DNA of 64,000 nucleotides, from assembly GCA_036500765.1 (NCBI GenBank), contig DASYBM010000013.1:124001-188000 (forward strand). Reading direction: 5' to 3'. This document shows, piece after piece, positions 7,930-16,849 of this stretch. Made by a program: the position numbers and the translations under genes. Each line of letters opens with the position of its first letter. Within the stretch, counting starts at the first letter, position 1. The notes beneath the pieces are model-generated. The model ran no database searches. It was not told the DNA's origin and was given only the letters and a program-made list of their open reading frames with translations. The stretch comes from Candidatus Sulfotelmatobacter sp. (GTDB taxonomy: Bacteria; Acidobacteriota; Terriglobia; Terriglobales; Acidobacteriaceae).

Positions 7930-10900
7930 TTGCGCCGGCGCGACTTTCTCGCGCGCTTTTGTCAGAGCGCTGGAACATTCCTGATTCCTGCGAATCTCTG
8001 GGCAAGCGGGTTGGCAAGTTTTTCATCGTTATCGTCATCGTCATTACCGCCGTCATCACTAACGCCGTCGGAAGCTGAAGCCGAGTTTCATCTACGCCCT
8101 CACTATCGAAGCGAGCGGCCGCTCGATGCCACGCTGCTCAAAGTTCAAGCCGGCCTCGACGAGTTCATCACCGAAAACAAAGTAGATCAGATTGCGGCGG
8201 TTCTGGCGGAGTGGAGCACGAGCTTGTTGCAGTCTCCGCGCCAGGCGCAGGCAGTTGCGAAAGCACTTGCCGCCGATTTCTCAGGTGCATCGCTTCGGCC
8301 CCAGGAGTCGCAGTTGGTGCGTTCCAGCGCCGGGCTTCAGGTTCGCCGGAACAAGTTCGCGAGTCAACTCGCGCTCGATCGCGGAACGTTTCTTCGAGAA
8401 TGGCTGGCCATGCTGAGTGAATTTTCCGGTATCGTGACTGCCGAATTTCAAATTACTGGAATCGATGCCTCTCCCGCGCAGTCCGCCGGGCAATGGAAGA
8501 CGCAAGTACGTTATGAGATTGTGGGCGCCGGGTCGGGTTTCTACCGCGAGCAGCGAGTGGGCGACTGGGAATTGATATGGGAAACGTCCACCTCTGGAGG
8601 TTTCCTTCTCCGAAGTTGGCGGACACTCGATGAAACGCAGGCCCGCTCCAACGCGCCCGTGTATCTGGACATCCTCTTTCCTGCGCTCGGTCATAACTCT
8701 TCCTACGCGGCCCAACTGCTGCATGGCACTGACTACTGGCGCACGGTGCTCGACGGCGCATGCGGCATCGACATCTACGGTCACAACGGCGTCTCGGTGG
8801 CCGATGTCGACAATGATGGCTTCGACGATTTCTACATTTGTCAGCCTGCGGGACTGCCGAATCGCCTCTATCGCAACCGTGGCGACGGTACGTTCGATGA
8901 CATTACCGAATCTTCGGGTCTCGGCATCCTGGAAAATACGTCCTGCGCTCTCTTCGCCGATTTCACGAACCACGGCCATCAGGATGCGGTTATCGTCCGC
9001 TCCAGTGGGCCGCTGTTATTTGTGAATGAAGGTGGCGGCAAGTTTCGTCAAAAAGCGGACGCTTTTCAATTCGCGAATCCACCGCAGGGAGCCTTCACTG
9101 GAGCAGCCGCTGCCGACTATGATCGCGATGGATGGCTCGACGTCTACTTTTGCCTTTACGCCTACTACCAGGGAGCTGGGCAGTATAGATATCCGTCTCC
9201 CTATCACGACGCCGAGAACGGTCCGCCTAACTTTTTGATGCGCAATAACCGAGACGGCACTTTTCGAGACGCTACCGAAACGTCAGGATTGAATCAGAAA
9301 AACACGCGCTACAGCTTCTGCTGCGGATGGAGCGACTACGATGGCGATGGCTGGCCGGACCTCTACGTGGTGAATGATTTTGGGCGTAAGAATCTCTACC
9401 ACAACCAGGGCGACGGCACGTTCACCGATGTTAGTGCGGGGTTGGACGCCGAAGATGTTGGGGCGGGAATGAGCGTCTGCTGGTTCGACTACGACAACGA
9501 CAGTGCTCAAGATCTCTACGTCGGCAATATGTGGACCGCTGCCGGGGAGCGCATCTCGAGGCAGCAGATATTTAAGAAGGACTCGCCCAGGGAAGTTCGA
9601 GCCCTTTATCGGAAACATGCGATGGGGAATTCGCTGCTTCGCAATAAGTTCGGGAGCGGCGGCGCGGCGTTCGGGGATACGACGACCGCTGCGGGCGTCG
9701 GAATGGGCCGCTGGGCGTGGTCCAGCGACGCGGTTGATTTTGACCATGATGGTTTCCCGGACATTTACATTGCGAACGGGATGGTCACTGGTCCGGCGCC
9801 TTCGGATTCTGCGAGTCGGGTTTCGACGTGTGAAGACCTCGACAGTTTTTTCTGGCGGCAGGTAGTGTCGCGCTCGCCCGATGAAGCCCGCGCCGCCCCG
9901 GAATACGAGCAGGGATGGAACGCGATTAATGAATTGATTCGCGCGGACAACACCTGGAGCGGCAGCGAGCGAAATGTGTTCTACGCGAACAACCGGGATG
10001 GCACATTTTCGGACGTTTCCGCGGCGGTTGGCCTGGACTTCGTGGAAGACGGTCGATCGTTCGCTCTCGCCGATTTTGATCACGATGGTCGGCAGGAAAT
10101 ATTTCTGAAGAATCGAACCGCTCCGCAGTTGCGGCTGCTCAAGAACGTAATCGAGGAATTGCCGCCGTCGATCGCGTTCCGGTTGCAAGGAACGAAGAGT
10201 AACCGCGACGGCATCGGTGCCCGCGTCACGATTGAAACTGGCTCGGGCCGCCAGACTCGCATGCTGCAAGCCGGGTCCGGCTTTCTTTCCCAGCACAGTA
10301 AGGATATTTTCTTCGGGCTAGGCGATGCGAAAGGTCCGGTGCGCGCATCGATTCACTGGCCCAGCGGACTTGTGCAGCCAGTACACGATCTTCCGGTCAA
10401 CCACCGAATCTGGGTCAAGGAAGGCGCGGAACCTTCGCGGATGGAGCTATTCACGCCGCAGGCGAACAAGCATCGACTGCCGGAGGATGGTCCGGCAAAG
10501 GTCGAAGTCCTTCCCAGCCAAGTTGAAACCTGGCTTCTTGCGCCAGTCCGCGCTCCAGATTTTTCGCTCCCGGATCGATCGGGGAAGGTCTGCCAACTTT
10601 CCGCCGCGCGCGGCAGCGTGACCCTGCTTAACTTCTGGAGCGCGACGTCGTCCAATCCGCGGGAAGAACTGGCACAGCTTCAGAAATTGTATGCCGATTG
10701 GCGTAACCAAGGTCTGCAATTGATGTTGCTCGACGCCGATATCTTGTCTGCGGCGGATCTTCCCGGTCTATTCCAATCCCTGACGTTTCCGTTCCTGCGC
10801 GCGTCGGACGATGTCGCCGCAATCTACAACATTCTGTACCGCCAGTTATTCGATCGTCACCGCGATCTGAGCCTTCCAACTTCATTTCTGATCGATCGCG

Positions 10901-11802
10901 AGGGCGACATCGTCAAGGTGTATCAGGGGCCAGTCGATTCCGGGCACTTAATACACGACATTCAGAATATCCCCCGCACCGACGAGGAGCGATTGGCGGT
11001 GGGGTTGCCGTTTCCGAGCATGCAGTACACTCTGGAATTTGGCCGGAACTATCTTTCTTATGGCGCGATGTATTATCAACGCGGGTATCTCGATCAAGCC
11101 GCAATCGCGTTCCAGCAAGCCCTGCGGGACGATCCTTCGAGCGCCGAAGCCTTGTACGGCATTGGCAGCGTCTATTTGAATCAAAACCAAAACGCCGCAG
11201 CGCGGGAGATCTTCGAGCGAGTCGTGAAGCTGCGCGCCAATTATCCTGACACCGCGCCCGACGCCTGGAACAATCTTGGCGTCATTGCCACGCGTGAGGG
11301 ACGCATGGACGATTCGATTCCAAGTTTTCTGAAAGCGCTGCGCCTCAACCCGCGTCATCTGCTCGCTCTCGACAATCTGGGCAACGCATACCGGCAGCAG
11401 AAGCGGTGGGAAGATGCCCGCAAGATTCTGGAACGCGCTATCGAGGTCGCTGCCCAGGATCCAGAGGCGAACTACAGCCTGGGGATGGTATTTGCACAAA
11501 CTGGCGACAATGAAAAAGCTTACGGTTATTTGCAGCGTGCGCTAAAGGCGCGCCCGGTTTATCCCGAAGCGTTAAACAACCTGGGAATTCTATTTCTCGT
11601 GACCGAGCGGCACGATCAAGCGGTGGAGAGCTTCTGGCAATCCATCCGCGTGGCTCCGTCATTCGACCAGGCGTACCTGAATCTTGCGCGACTTTATGCC
11701 GCGGAAGGCGCGCGGGACAAGGCTCGCAGCGTTCTGCTCGATCTGCTTCAGCAACATCCCGATCACGCGCAAGCCAAGCAAATGCTCGAACAATTGCAAT
11801 AA
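7930..11802 (+). CDS. FG-GAP/ASPIC-UnbV protein fused to a cysteine-less redoxin domain and TPRs
   Basis: 1290 residues from a TTG start; the N-terminus RRRDFLARFCQSAG resembles a Tat signal. About six Ca-binding FG-GAP/VCBS repeats (DVDNDGFDD, DYDRDGWLD, DYDGDGWPD, DYDNDSAQD, DFDHDGFPD, DFDHDGRQE) lie at ~290-720. An ASPIC/UnbV domain follows at ~745-825 (NRDGIGARVTI; IHWPSG). A thioredoxin/AhpC-like domain sits at ~865-1005 (APDFSLPDRSGK; LPTSFLIDREGDIVKVYQG), but the usual W-C-x-x-C is W-S-A-T-S-S, so thiol chemistry is lost. TPRs occupy ~1035-1290. It is probably a large extracytoplasmic binding or scaffold protein acting with the sulfatase-fold cluster; the actual ligand is unknown. Confidence 0.85.
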   Translation: MRRRDFLARFCQSAGTFLIPANLWASGLASFSSLSSSSLPPSSLTPSEAEAEFHLRPHYRSERPLDATLLKVQAGLDEFITENKVDQIAAVLAEWSTSLLQSPRQAQAVAKALAADFSGASLRPQESQLVRSSAGLQVRRNKFASQLALDRGTFLREWLAMLSEFSGIVTAEFQITGIDASPAQSAGQWKTQVRYEIVGAGSGFYREQRVGDWELIWETSTSGGFLLRSWRTLDETQARSNAPVYLDILFPALGHNSSYAAQLLHGTDYWRTVLDGACGIDIYGHNGVSVADVDNDGFDDFYICQPAGLPNRLYRNRGDGTFDDITESSGLGILENTSCALFADFTNHGHQDAVIVRSSGPLLFVNEGGGKFRQKADAFQFANPPQGAFTGAAAADYDRDGWLDVYFCLYAYYQGAGQYRYPSPYHDAENGPPNFLMRNNRDGTFRDATETSGLNQKNTRYSFCCGWSDYDGDGWPDLYVVNDFGRKNLYHNQGDGTFTDVSAGLDAEDVGAGMSVCWFDYDNDSAQDLYVGNMWTAAGERISRQQIFKKDSPREVRALYRKHAMGNSLLRNKFGSGGAAFGDTTTAAGVGMGRWAWSSDAVDFDHDGFPDIYIANGMVTGPAPSDSASRVSTCEDLDSFFWRQVVSRSPDEARAAPEYEQGWNAINELIRADNTWSGSERNVFYANNRDGTFSDVSAAVGLDFVEDGRSFALADFDHDGRQEIFLKNRTAPQLRLLKNVIEELPPSIAFRLQGTKSNRDGIGARVTIETGSGRQTRMLQAGSGFLSQHSKDIFFGLGDAKGPVRASIHWPSGLVQPVHDLPVNHRIWVKEGAEPSRMELFTPQANKHRLPEDGPAKVEVLPSQVETWLLAPVRAPDFSLPDRSGKVCQLSAARGSVTLLNFWSATSSNPREELAQLQKLYADWRNQGLQLMLLDADILSAADLPGLFQSLTFPFLRASDDVAAIYNILYRQLFDRHRDLSLPTSFLIDREGDIVKVYQGPVDSGHLIHDIQNIPRTDEERLAVGLPFPSMQYTLEFGRNYLSYGAMYYQRGYLDQAAIAFQQALRDDPSSAEALYGIGSVYLNQNQNAAAREIFERVVKLRANYPDTAPDAWNNLGVIATREGRMDDSIPSFLKALRLNPRHLLALDNLGNAYRQQKRWEDARKILERAIEVAAQDPEANYSLGMVFAQTGDNEKAYGYLQRALKARPVYPEALNNLGILFLVTERHDQAVESFWQSIRVAPSFDQAYLNLARLYAAEGARDKARSVLLDLLQQHPDHAQAKQMLEQLQ

Positions 11803-11809
11803 AACAAAC

Positions 11810-12919
11810 TTACGGCTTCGGCGTCGGAGCGGCAAGCAAATCGACGAACATCTTGTAGAACTTTTCCGGATCCAGATCCACCTGGATCTCGACGGGCTGT
11901 CCCGTGATCTTCACTTTATCCTGGGGCTTGTCTTGCTCAGTCCAACTTAGCGTGGAGCCATAACCAGCGCCGCGGCTGAGGTCCATATCCAGATAGCGGG
12001 AGTCCTTCGCGGTAATCAGGGTGGGATCGAGCCACGCCAAGGCCGCGAGTTCGTCCCATAGGTAGTTATATTTGCCATATAGACGCGAGTACGAGCCGAC
12101 ATAACGAGCAGCGGGGGAGCTGGCAGCCTTGACCCGGTCGAGCAAGTCTTGCGTGAGCCGCGTCTTTACGGAAATGTCCACAGTGGTGGCAACAATTTTC
12201 TTCCAGGGCGCCGTCAGCACGATGTGTGCCGCCTCCGGATCGAACCACAGATTGAATTCGTGGCGGGGCGTGTTGGCGAACTCCGGATCCTCCGTCTTCG
12301 GGTTCAGACTTCCGCCCATAAATACCAACTCTTTGGCCAGGGTCGCGAATTCCGGATCGATCGTGATGGCGAGCGCAAGGTTGGTCATGGGGCCGCCTTC
12401 GTAAATCGTGATCTCGTGCGGATACTTTCGGACCATGCGCACCAGAAAGTGCGCCGCGTCTTCGGCAGCCGATTTTGTTGCAGGCTTACCCTCCGGCATA
12501 TCTCCCAACTCGTCCGGCGGATGATAGCGCCGCGGAGTCCACGCGCCCACCCACGGCACGGTGCCATATTGCTGCTGCCACAATTCTGTCTCTTCTTTCC
12601 GGCGCACTAGCGGATATTCAGCGCCCGCCAGTACCGGGATGTCGGTGCGCCCAACGATCTCAAGCATGCGCAGAGTATGCGCGACTTCTTCTTTCAGCCA
12701 GGCATCTCCCGTCACCACCGTGATGCCCATAACGTCAGTCTGCGGAGATTGCACCAGCAGCAGGATCGACTGCTGATCCGTTCCTCCCGGGCCCGCCGCA
12801 TCCTGATCGACGATGATCTTGCGCTTTCCCAAGGCTTGCTGACCCCAGGCAGCGCTGCATATCAACAACAACAGTGCACCCGTTATCCAGCGCGCCAGTC
12901 TCTTGCTGAACCCGCTCAT
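11810..12919 (-). CDS. Secreted nucleoside hydrolase (inosine-uridine preferring family)
   Basis: 369 residues with signal sequence (~8-26, ending SAAWGQ). The Ca-binding N-terminal motif, usually D-x-D-x-x-x-D-D, appears as DQDAAGPGGTDQQS (~37-50), stretched and with the last Asp replaced by Gln. Other family features are present: ITVVTGDAW, MTNLALAI after GGP, LVFMGGSL, and FNLWFDPEAAHIVL (Asn and Asp substrate/metal ligands). The family hydrolyses the N-glycosidic bond of ribonucleosides. Export suggests scavenging of environmental nucleosides. The altered Asp cluster leaves the exact activity open. Converges with the FG-GAP gene seven bases away. Confidence 0.8.
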   Translation of the reverse strand: MSGFSKRLARWITGALLLLICSAAWGQQALGKRKIIVDQDAAGPGGTDQQSILLLVQSPQTDVMGITVVTGDAWLKEEVAHTLRMLEIVGRTDIPVLAGAEYPLVRRKEETELWQQQYGTVPWVGAWTPRRYHPPDELGDMPEGKPATKSAAEDAAHFLVRMVRKYPHEITIYEGGPMTNLALAITIDPEFATLAKELVFMGGSLNPKTEDPEFANTPRHEFNLWFDPEAAHIVLTAPWKKIVATTVDISVKTRLTQDLLDRVKAASSPAARYVGSYSRLYGKYNYLWDELAALAWLDPTLITAKDSRYLDMDLSRGAGYGSTLSWTEQDKPQDKVKITGQPVEIQVDLDPEKFYKMFVDLLAAPTPKP

Positions 12920-13105
12920 CTCGTCCCTCTCCCCATCAGCTCTTTAATGAGCACAAAGCCTTGCATTCTATTTTGTGGGACGCTGCTTTAGCCAGCGATA
13001 TCTTGGCAATATGTCCTCGGAAACCGTTTTTCCGAGCAACTCCAGGTTGCGAGCCGCGGGCCAGGCGGATAGAATGCCGACGAGGCGCCAGACTCGTATA
13101 TCCTG

Positions 13106-14737
13106 ATGGTATCGTCACAACCGCCTCTGCTCATGGGCTGTTCCAGCGCAGTTTCACATCAGTTCAAGGTTGCCGACGTTATCCGCCGCGTTTCCGCGCT
13201 CATTATTCTCAGTTTCCTCTTCCCGGCCCTGCACGCCCAGGAAGCGGCTTCCCTGCGCGGCGCCGTTCGCGACTCCTCTGGGACGCCGGTCGCTGGGGCG
13301 AACGTTGAGCTGCGCGCGAAGGATGCAACCGAGGCCCAAACGGTGCGCGCTGATGGCCAAGGCCACTTCACTTTTTCTGCGATGCACGGCGGGGTCTACA
13401 CTTTGCGCGCCACTATGCCGGGATATAGCGATGCGGGAATCGCATCGCTCTTCTTCGCTCCTCACGAAGTTAAGACAGTGGACCTGACGCTGCTTGGGGG
13501 AAACATCCCCGCGTTCTTTGAAAAACCACAATTCACTGTCTCGGGAGTCACGGACACGACAAATCTCGGTGGTCACGGCTCCGGCCCTCTCAAGCGAACC
13601 CGGGATGCGCTTGCGAAAGAGACTTTTTCCCTGGGCAACTCCTCGCCCAATTCCGAGCCTGCATCCGAGACCGAAAAATCATTACGTGCAAACCTGGAAC
13701 GCAATCCAACCAGCTTCGAGTTGAATCATCTCCTCGGAAAGGTGCTGCTCGAGAGCGGCAAGGCCCGCGAGGGCATACCGTATCTGGAACGTGCCACCCA
13801 ACTCGCGCCCAGCGGCAACGAAACGGTTTATGAGAACGCCTACGACTTGGCTCGAGCCAATCTGCAAGCGGGCGATTACGCGCGTGCCCGCGATAGCGCA
13901 CAATCGTTGCTGGCGCATTCCGACCAGGCTGCACTCCACCATTTACTTGCCGATGCTGACGAGAAGCTGGGGAATTCTCTCGATGCGGTGCGCGAGTATC
14001 AGCGCGCCGCCGACCTTGGTGCCAGCGAGGCTTACGTGTTTGATTGGGGCTCCGAACTTCTACTGCACCACGCCCCCGAACCTGCTGCGGAGGTCTTTAG
14101 CCGAGGCAACCGCCTGTTTCCTCGTTCCACTCGCATGCTGGTTGGCTGGGCAACGGCGTTGTTTGCGGGCGGATCGCTGGAAGAGGCGGTCGAGCGAATC
14201 TCTGAAGCCTCTGACTTGAACCCGAACGACTCGACTCCTTACAGGTTCATGGGCGCCATGCAAAGTTCGACGCGCATTCCGTCGGAGAAGATTGTCGAAA
14301 GGTTGCACCGCTTCGTCACGCTTGAGCCCGACAACGCGGAGGCGAACTATCATTACGCGGCCGTCCTCTGGAAACTGCGGAAGCCGGGGGACGCGGCCAG
14401 TGTGACGCCGGTGGAATCGTTTCTAAAAAAGGCGATTCTCCTCGATTCCGGTTTCGCCGCTGCCTACCTCCAGTTGGGCATTCTCCATTTCGAACAAAAG
14501 AATTACACGCAAGCGGTTTCCGATTACCAGCACGCCATCAAGGCGGACCCAGAGAGACAGCTCGAAGAGCCGCATTATCGCCTGGCCCAGGCTTACCGGC
14601 ATCTTGGGGACAACGCCAAGGCTGCCGCGGAGATTCAGATCTACGATCAGATCGTCAAAGAATCGGCCCAGCAAGCGGAACGCGAGCGCCATGAAATCCC
14701 CCAATTCGTTTACGCTCTGCGCGACCCATCGCCATAG
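13106..14737 (+). CDS. Secreted TPR protein with carboxypeptidase-regulatory-like domain
   Basis: 543 residues from ATG; a second ATG at 13133 is equally possible. A hydrophobic signal at ~28-44 ends at ALHAQ. Residues ~46-130 form a CnaB-like regulatory domain (LRGAVRDSSGTPVAGANVEL; GHFTFSAMHGGVYTLRAT). From ~195 onward TPRs dominate, including SAAYLQLGILHFEQKNYTQA-like units near the C-terminus. The layout matches the TPR protein at 511-1545 but with many more repeats. No enzymatic motif was found. A scaffold in the envelope is likely; the partner is unknown. Confidence 0.75.
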   Translation: MVSSQPPLLMGCSSAVSHQFKVADVIRRVSALIILSFLFPALHAQEAASLRGAVRDSSGTPVAGANVELRAKDATEAQTVRADGQGHFTFSAMHGGVYTLRATMPGYSDAGIASLFFAPHEVKTVDLTLLGGNIPAFFEKPQFTVSGVTDTTNLGGHGSGPLKRTRDALAKETFSLGNSSPNSEPASETEKSLRANLERNPTSFELNHLLGKVLLESGKAREGIPYLERATQLAPSGNETVYENAYDLARANLQAGDYARARDSAQSLLAHSDQAALHHLLADADEKLGNSLDAVREYQRAADLGASEAYVFDWGSELLLHHAPEPAAEVFSRGNRLFPRSTRMLVGWATALFAGGSLEEAVERISEASDLNPNDSTPYRFMGAMQSSTRIPSEKIVERLHRFVTLEPDNAEANYHYAAVLWKLRKPGDAASVTPVESFLKKAILLDSGFAAAYLQLGILHFEQKNYTQAVSDYQHAIKADPERQLEEPHYRLAQAYRHLGDNAKAAAEIQIYDQIVKESAQQAERERHEIPQFVYALRDPSP

Positions 14738-14769
14738 CTCTAGTAGAGGGGGCCGGACGCCTCATCCGC

Positions 14770-14791
14770 CCGCGGAGCGTAAACTCCGCGG
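14770..14791. repeat. Short perfect hairpin, 8-bp arms
   Basis: CCGCGGAG, six-base loop CGTAAA, CTCCGCGG, 33 bases after the TPR stop. It has no T tract, so it may be a repeat element or a weak terminator. The rest of the 14738-14981 gap shows nothing I can name. Confidence 0.5.
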
Positions 14792-14981
14792 CGTTTAATG
14801 TTCGCAAGCGCATCTTTGCACGCCATCGTCGCGATGGAGGTCGGCGTTCCGCGTTGCGCGCTCCGCACGCGACCCGTACGAGGGCGTCCGGGGCTCACAC
14901 CGCTGCGAGTTCTCTTTCTATTGTGTTACACTTTTTGATTCATACCAATAAACAGTCGCACGCAGGACGCCCAATCCACAG

Positions 14982-15260
14982 ATGCTTTTCTCCAAAGAGT
15001 ATGTGGGCTATCTGGCCCGCGAAGTCACAAAGAAATTGATCGCTGGCAAGTTCATCGAGACTTCGGCGGTCCCCGCCGTCTCCGAGCGGGTGAACGCAGC
15101 TTTGGTCGACGAGTTGTCGCTCGAGGACCGCATCAATGACGAGGTGCGCGTGATCCTGGAAGCCTACGCCGACGAGATGAACAAGACTGGCGCCAACTAC
15201 CAGGAAATGTTCCGCAAAGTGAAAACCGAGTTAGTGCGCAAATACAAGGCGGTGCTGTGA
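14982..15260 (+). CDS. DUF507 family protein, first of a pair
   Basis: 92 residues, almost all helical and highly charged. It reads as DUF507: MLFSKEYVGYLAREVTKKL at the start, VDELSLEDRINDEVRVIL in the middle and a basic C-terminus (RKVKTELVRKYKAVL). The family is of unknown function, about 90 residues long, and commonly occurs as adjacent paralogues. Its TGA stop (15258-15260) overlaps the GTG start of the second copy in the sequence GTGA, so translation is probably coupled. No signal or membrane segment is present, so it is cytoplasmic. Confidence 0.85.
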   Translation: MLFSKEYVGYLAREVTKKLIAGKFIETSAVPAVSERVNAALVDELSLEDRINDEVRVILEAYADEMNKTGANYQEMFRKVKTELVRKYKAVL

Positions 15261-15532
15261 GAATCAGCCGCGACAAAGTGAACGTACTTGCTCGCGCGGT
15301 TTCCGATGTCCTCAAGCAGATGGACGAGGTCGAGTTCATCGAAGACCCCAACACCATCCGCCAGGAAACACGGAAGATTCTCGAAGAACTGCTCAACCAG
15401 GAGGCGCGCATCGACGTCGCCGCCCGCCAGAAAATCGAGAGCCAGAAGCGCACCATCCTTGAAGGCTCACAGGAGTGGGACATCCTCTACCGGAAGTACT
15501 ACAACGAGGAAGTGAAGAAGCTCGGCGTGTAG
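15257..15532 (+). CDS. DUF507 family protein, second of a pair
   Basis: 91 residues from GTG. Related to its upstream neighbour: MRISRDKVNVLARAVSDVL, an acidic stretch VEFIEDPNTIRQE, and a C-terminal EWDILYRKYYNEEVKKLGV. Helical and charged with no signal sequence. The four-base overlap with copy one argues that the two are made in fixed ratio and may form a heteromer; this is inference. queG follows 36 bases downstream on the same strand and could be co-transcribed. Confidence 0.85.
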   Translation: MRISRDKVNVLARAVSDVLKQMDEVEFIEDPNTIRQETRKILEELLNQEARIDVAARQKIESQKRTILEGSQEWDILYRKYYNEEVKKLGV

Positions 15533-15568
15533 TCGTTCCGTTCCGTCCCCTCTGCCGCGAGGTGATCG

Positions 15569-16675
15569 ATGGCAAATTCCATCACCGAGATTAAAGCCGT
15601 TCTCCAGCGCGCCTCCCAGTCCGCCGGCTTCGACCTTTGCGGCATCGCTCCCGCCACCGACGCTCCTGACTTGAGTCATTTTCCCGAATGGATTGCGGCA
15701 GGCCGGGCCGGCGAAATGAAATATCTGGAAGCGCGCGACGATCATGGTGAGCTTAAGCGCTCATCGCTCGCCCGGGTCGTACCCTGGGCGCGGAGTGTGG
15801 TCGTCTGTGTTATCAACTACAACACTGCGCACCCGTACTCAACCCAGGTCCACGACTCCGCTCGCGGATGGATTTCTCGTTACGCCTGGAGCCGCGAAGA
15901 TTATCACGATGCGGTCCTCCGCCGACTGAAGCGGGTGGAAGCCGCGCTACACGAAGCTGCGGGCGGGGATGCTCTCACGACTCGCAGCTACGTCGACACC
16001 GGGCCCATCGTCGAGCGCGTCTTCGCGAAATACGCGGGCGTGGGCTGGATCGGCAAGAACACCTGCATCATCAATCAGAAAAAAGGTTCGTGGCTTTTCC
16101 TCGGCGTGATTCTTACATCGCTGGAGTTAACGCCTGACTTGCCCACCCCCGACCGGTGCGGCACCTGCACCCGCTGCATCGACGCCTGTCCAACCGATGC
16201 GATCGTCGCTCCTTATCAACTTGATTCCAACAAATGCATCTCCTATCTCACGATCGAGAAACGGGGATCGATCCCGGAGGAATTGCGTGCCGGCATGGGC
16301 CATCACGTATTCGGTTGCGACATTTGCCAGGACGTCTGCCCGTGGAACCGCAAAGCTCCGGCAACGACTGCTCAGGAATTCGAAGCCCGCCCCGGACTCG
16401 TAAACCCTGCTCTTGCCTGGCTAGCCGAAATATCCGAAGAGGAATTCCGCACTAATTTCCGCGGATCGCCTATTCGGCGGGCGAAGCGCACGGGGATTCG
16501 CCGTAACGCGGTGATTGCCATGGGGAACAGCCGAAATCGAGAATTTCTGCCTCTGCTGAATCAACTGGCCTCCGACGACGACCAAACCGTTGCTGAAGGC
16601 GCTCGCTGGGCAAAAGGTCGAATAATGGAAGCGACGGAAACCGGACCTCTGCCGCAATCGGTCCCCGCAATTTGA
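15569..16675 (+). CDS. queG: Epoxyqueuosine reductase
   Basis: 368 residues. QueG uses cobalamin and two 4Fe-4S clusters to reduce epoxyqueuosine to queuosine in tRNA, the last step of queuosine synthesis. Both ferredoxin-like cysteine motifs are present: CGTCTRCIDACPTDAI (~196-211) and CDICQDVCPW (~250-259). The N-terminal catalytic half has VVCVINYN and RSYVDTGPIVERVFAKYAG-like features with the conserved Asp, then GWIGKNTCIINQKKGSW. A HEAT-like C-terminal part (RRNAVIAMGNSRNREFLPLL) matches full-length family members. Cytoplasmic. No other queuosine genes are in the window. Confidence 0.93.
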   Translation: MANSITEIKAVLQRASQSAGFDLCGIAPATDAPDLSHFPEWIAAGRAGEMKYLEARDDHGELKRSSLARVVPWARSVVVCVINYNTAHPYSTQVHDSARGWISRYAWSREDYHDAVLRRLKRVEAALHEAAGGDALTTRSYVDTGPIVERVFAKYAGVGWIGKNTCIINQKKGSWLFLGVILTSLELTPDLPTPDRCGTCTRCIDACPTDAIVAPYQLDSNKCISYLTIEKRGSIPEELRAGMGHHVFGCDICQDVCPWNRKAPATTAQEFEARPGLVNPALAWLAEISEEEFRTNFRGSPIRRAKRTGIRRNAVIAMGNSRNREFLPLLNQLASDDDQTVAEGARWAKGRIMEATETGPLPQSVPAI

Positions 16676-16766
16676 AGTATGATTCGCCCTGTCTTCGCTA
16701 CGTACCATCTTTTCCCTACAGGAAATTCTTTGCCCTCCCGTAACTGGTTTTGTGGATAAAGCGGCA

Positions 16767-16806
16767 ACTAAACTCTGCCTAAGGGGTTCTTAATAGGCAG
16801 GTTAGT
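16767..16806. repeat. Inverted repeat in front of the secreted His/Cys protein
   Basis: CTAA...CTGCCTA and TAGGCAG...TTAG form an interrupted stem around the loop AGGGGTTCTTAA. It sits 14-50 bases upstream of the next gene's first possible start; it may be an operator or leader structure. Confidence 0.45.
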
Positions 16807-16849
16807 TCGTAAGTCTGAAGTGTATATGATTTCCCACCACATCCGAACA

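Noticed and set aside
9283-10296. Long open frame antisense to the FG-GAP gene
   Set aside because: The sense frame carries clear FG-GAP repeats across the same bases.
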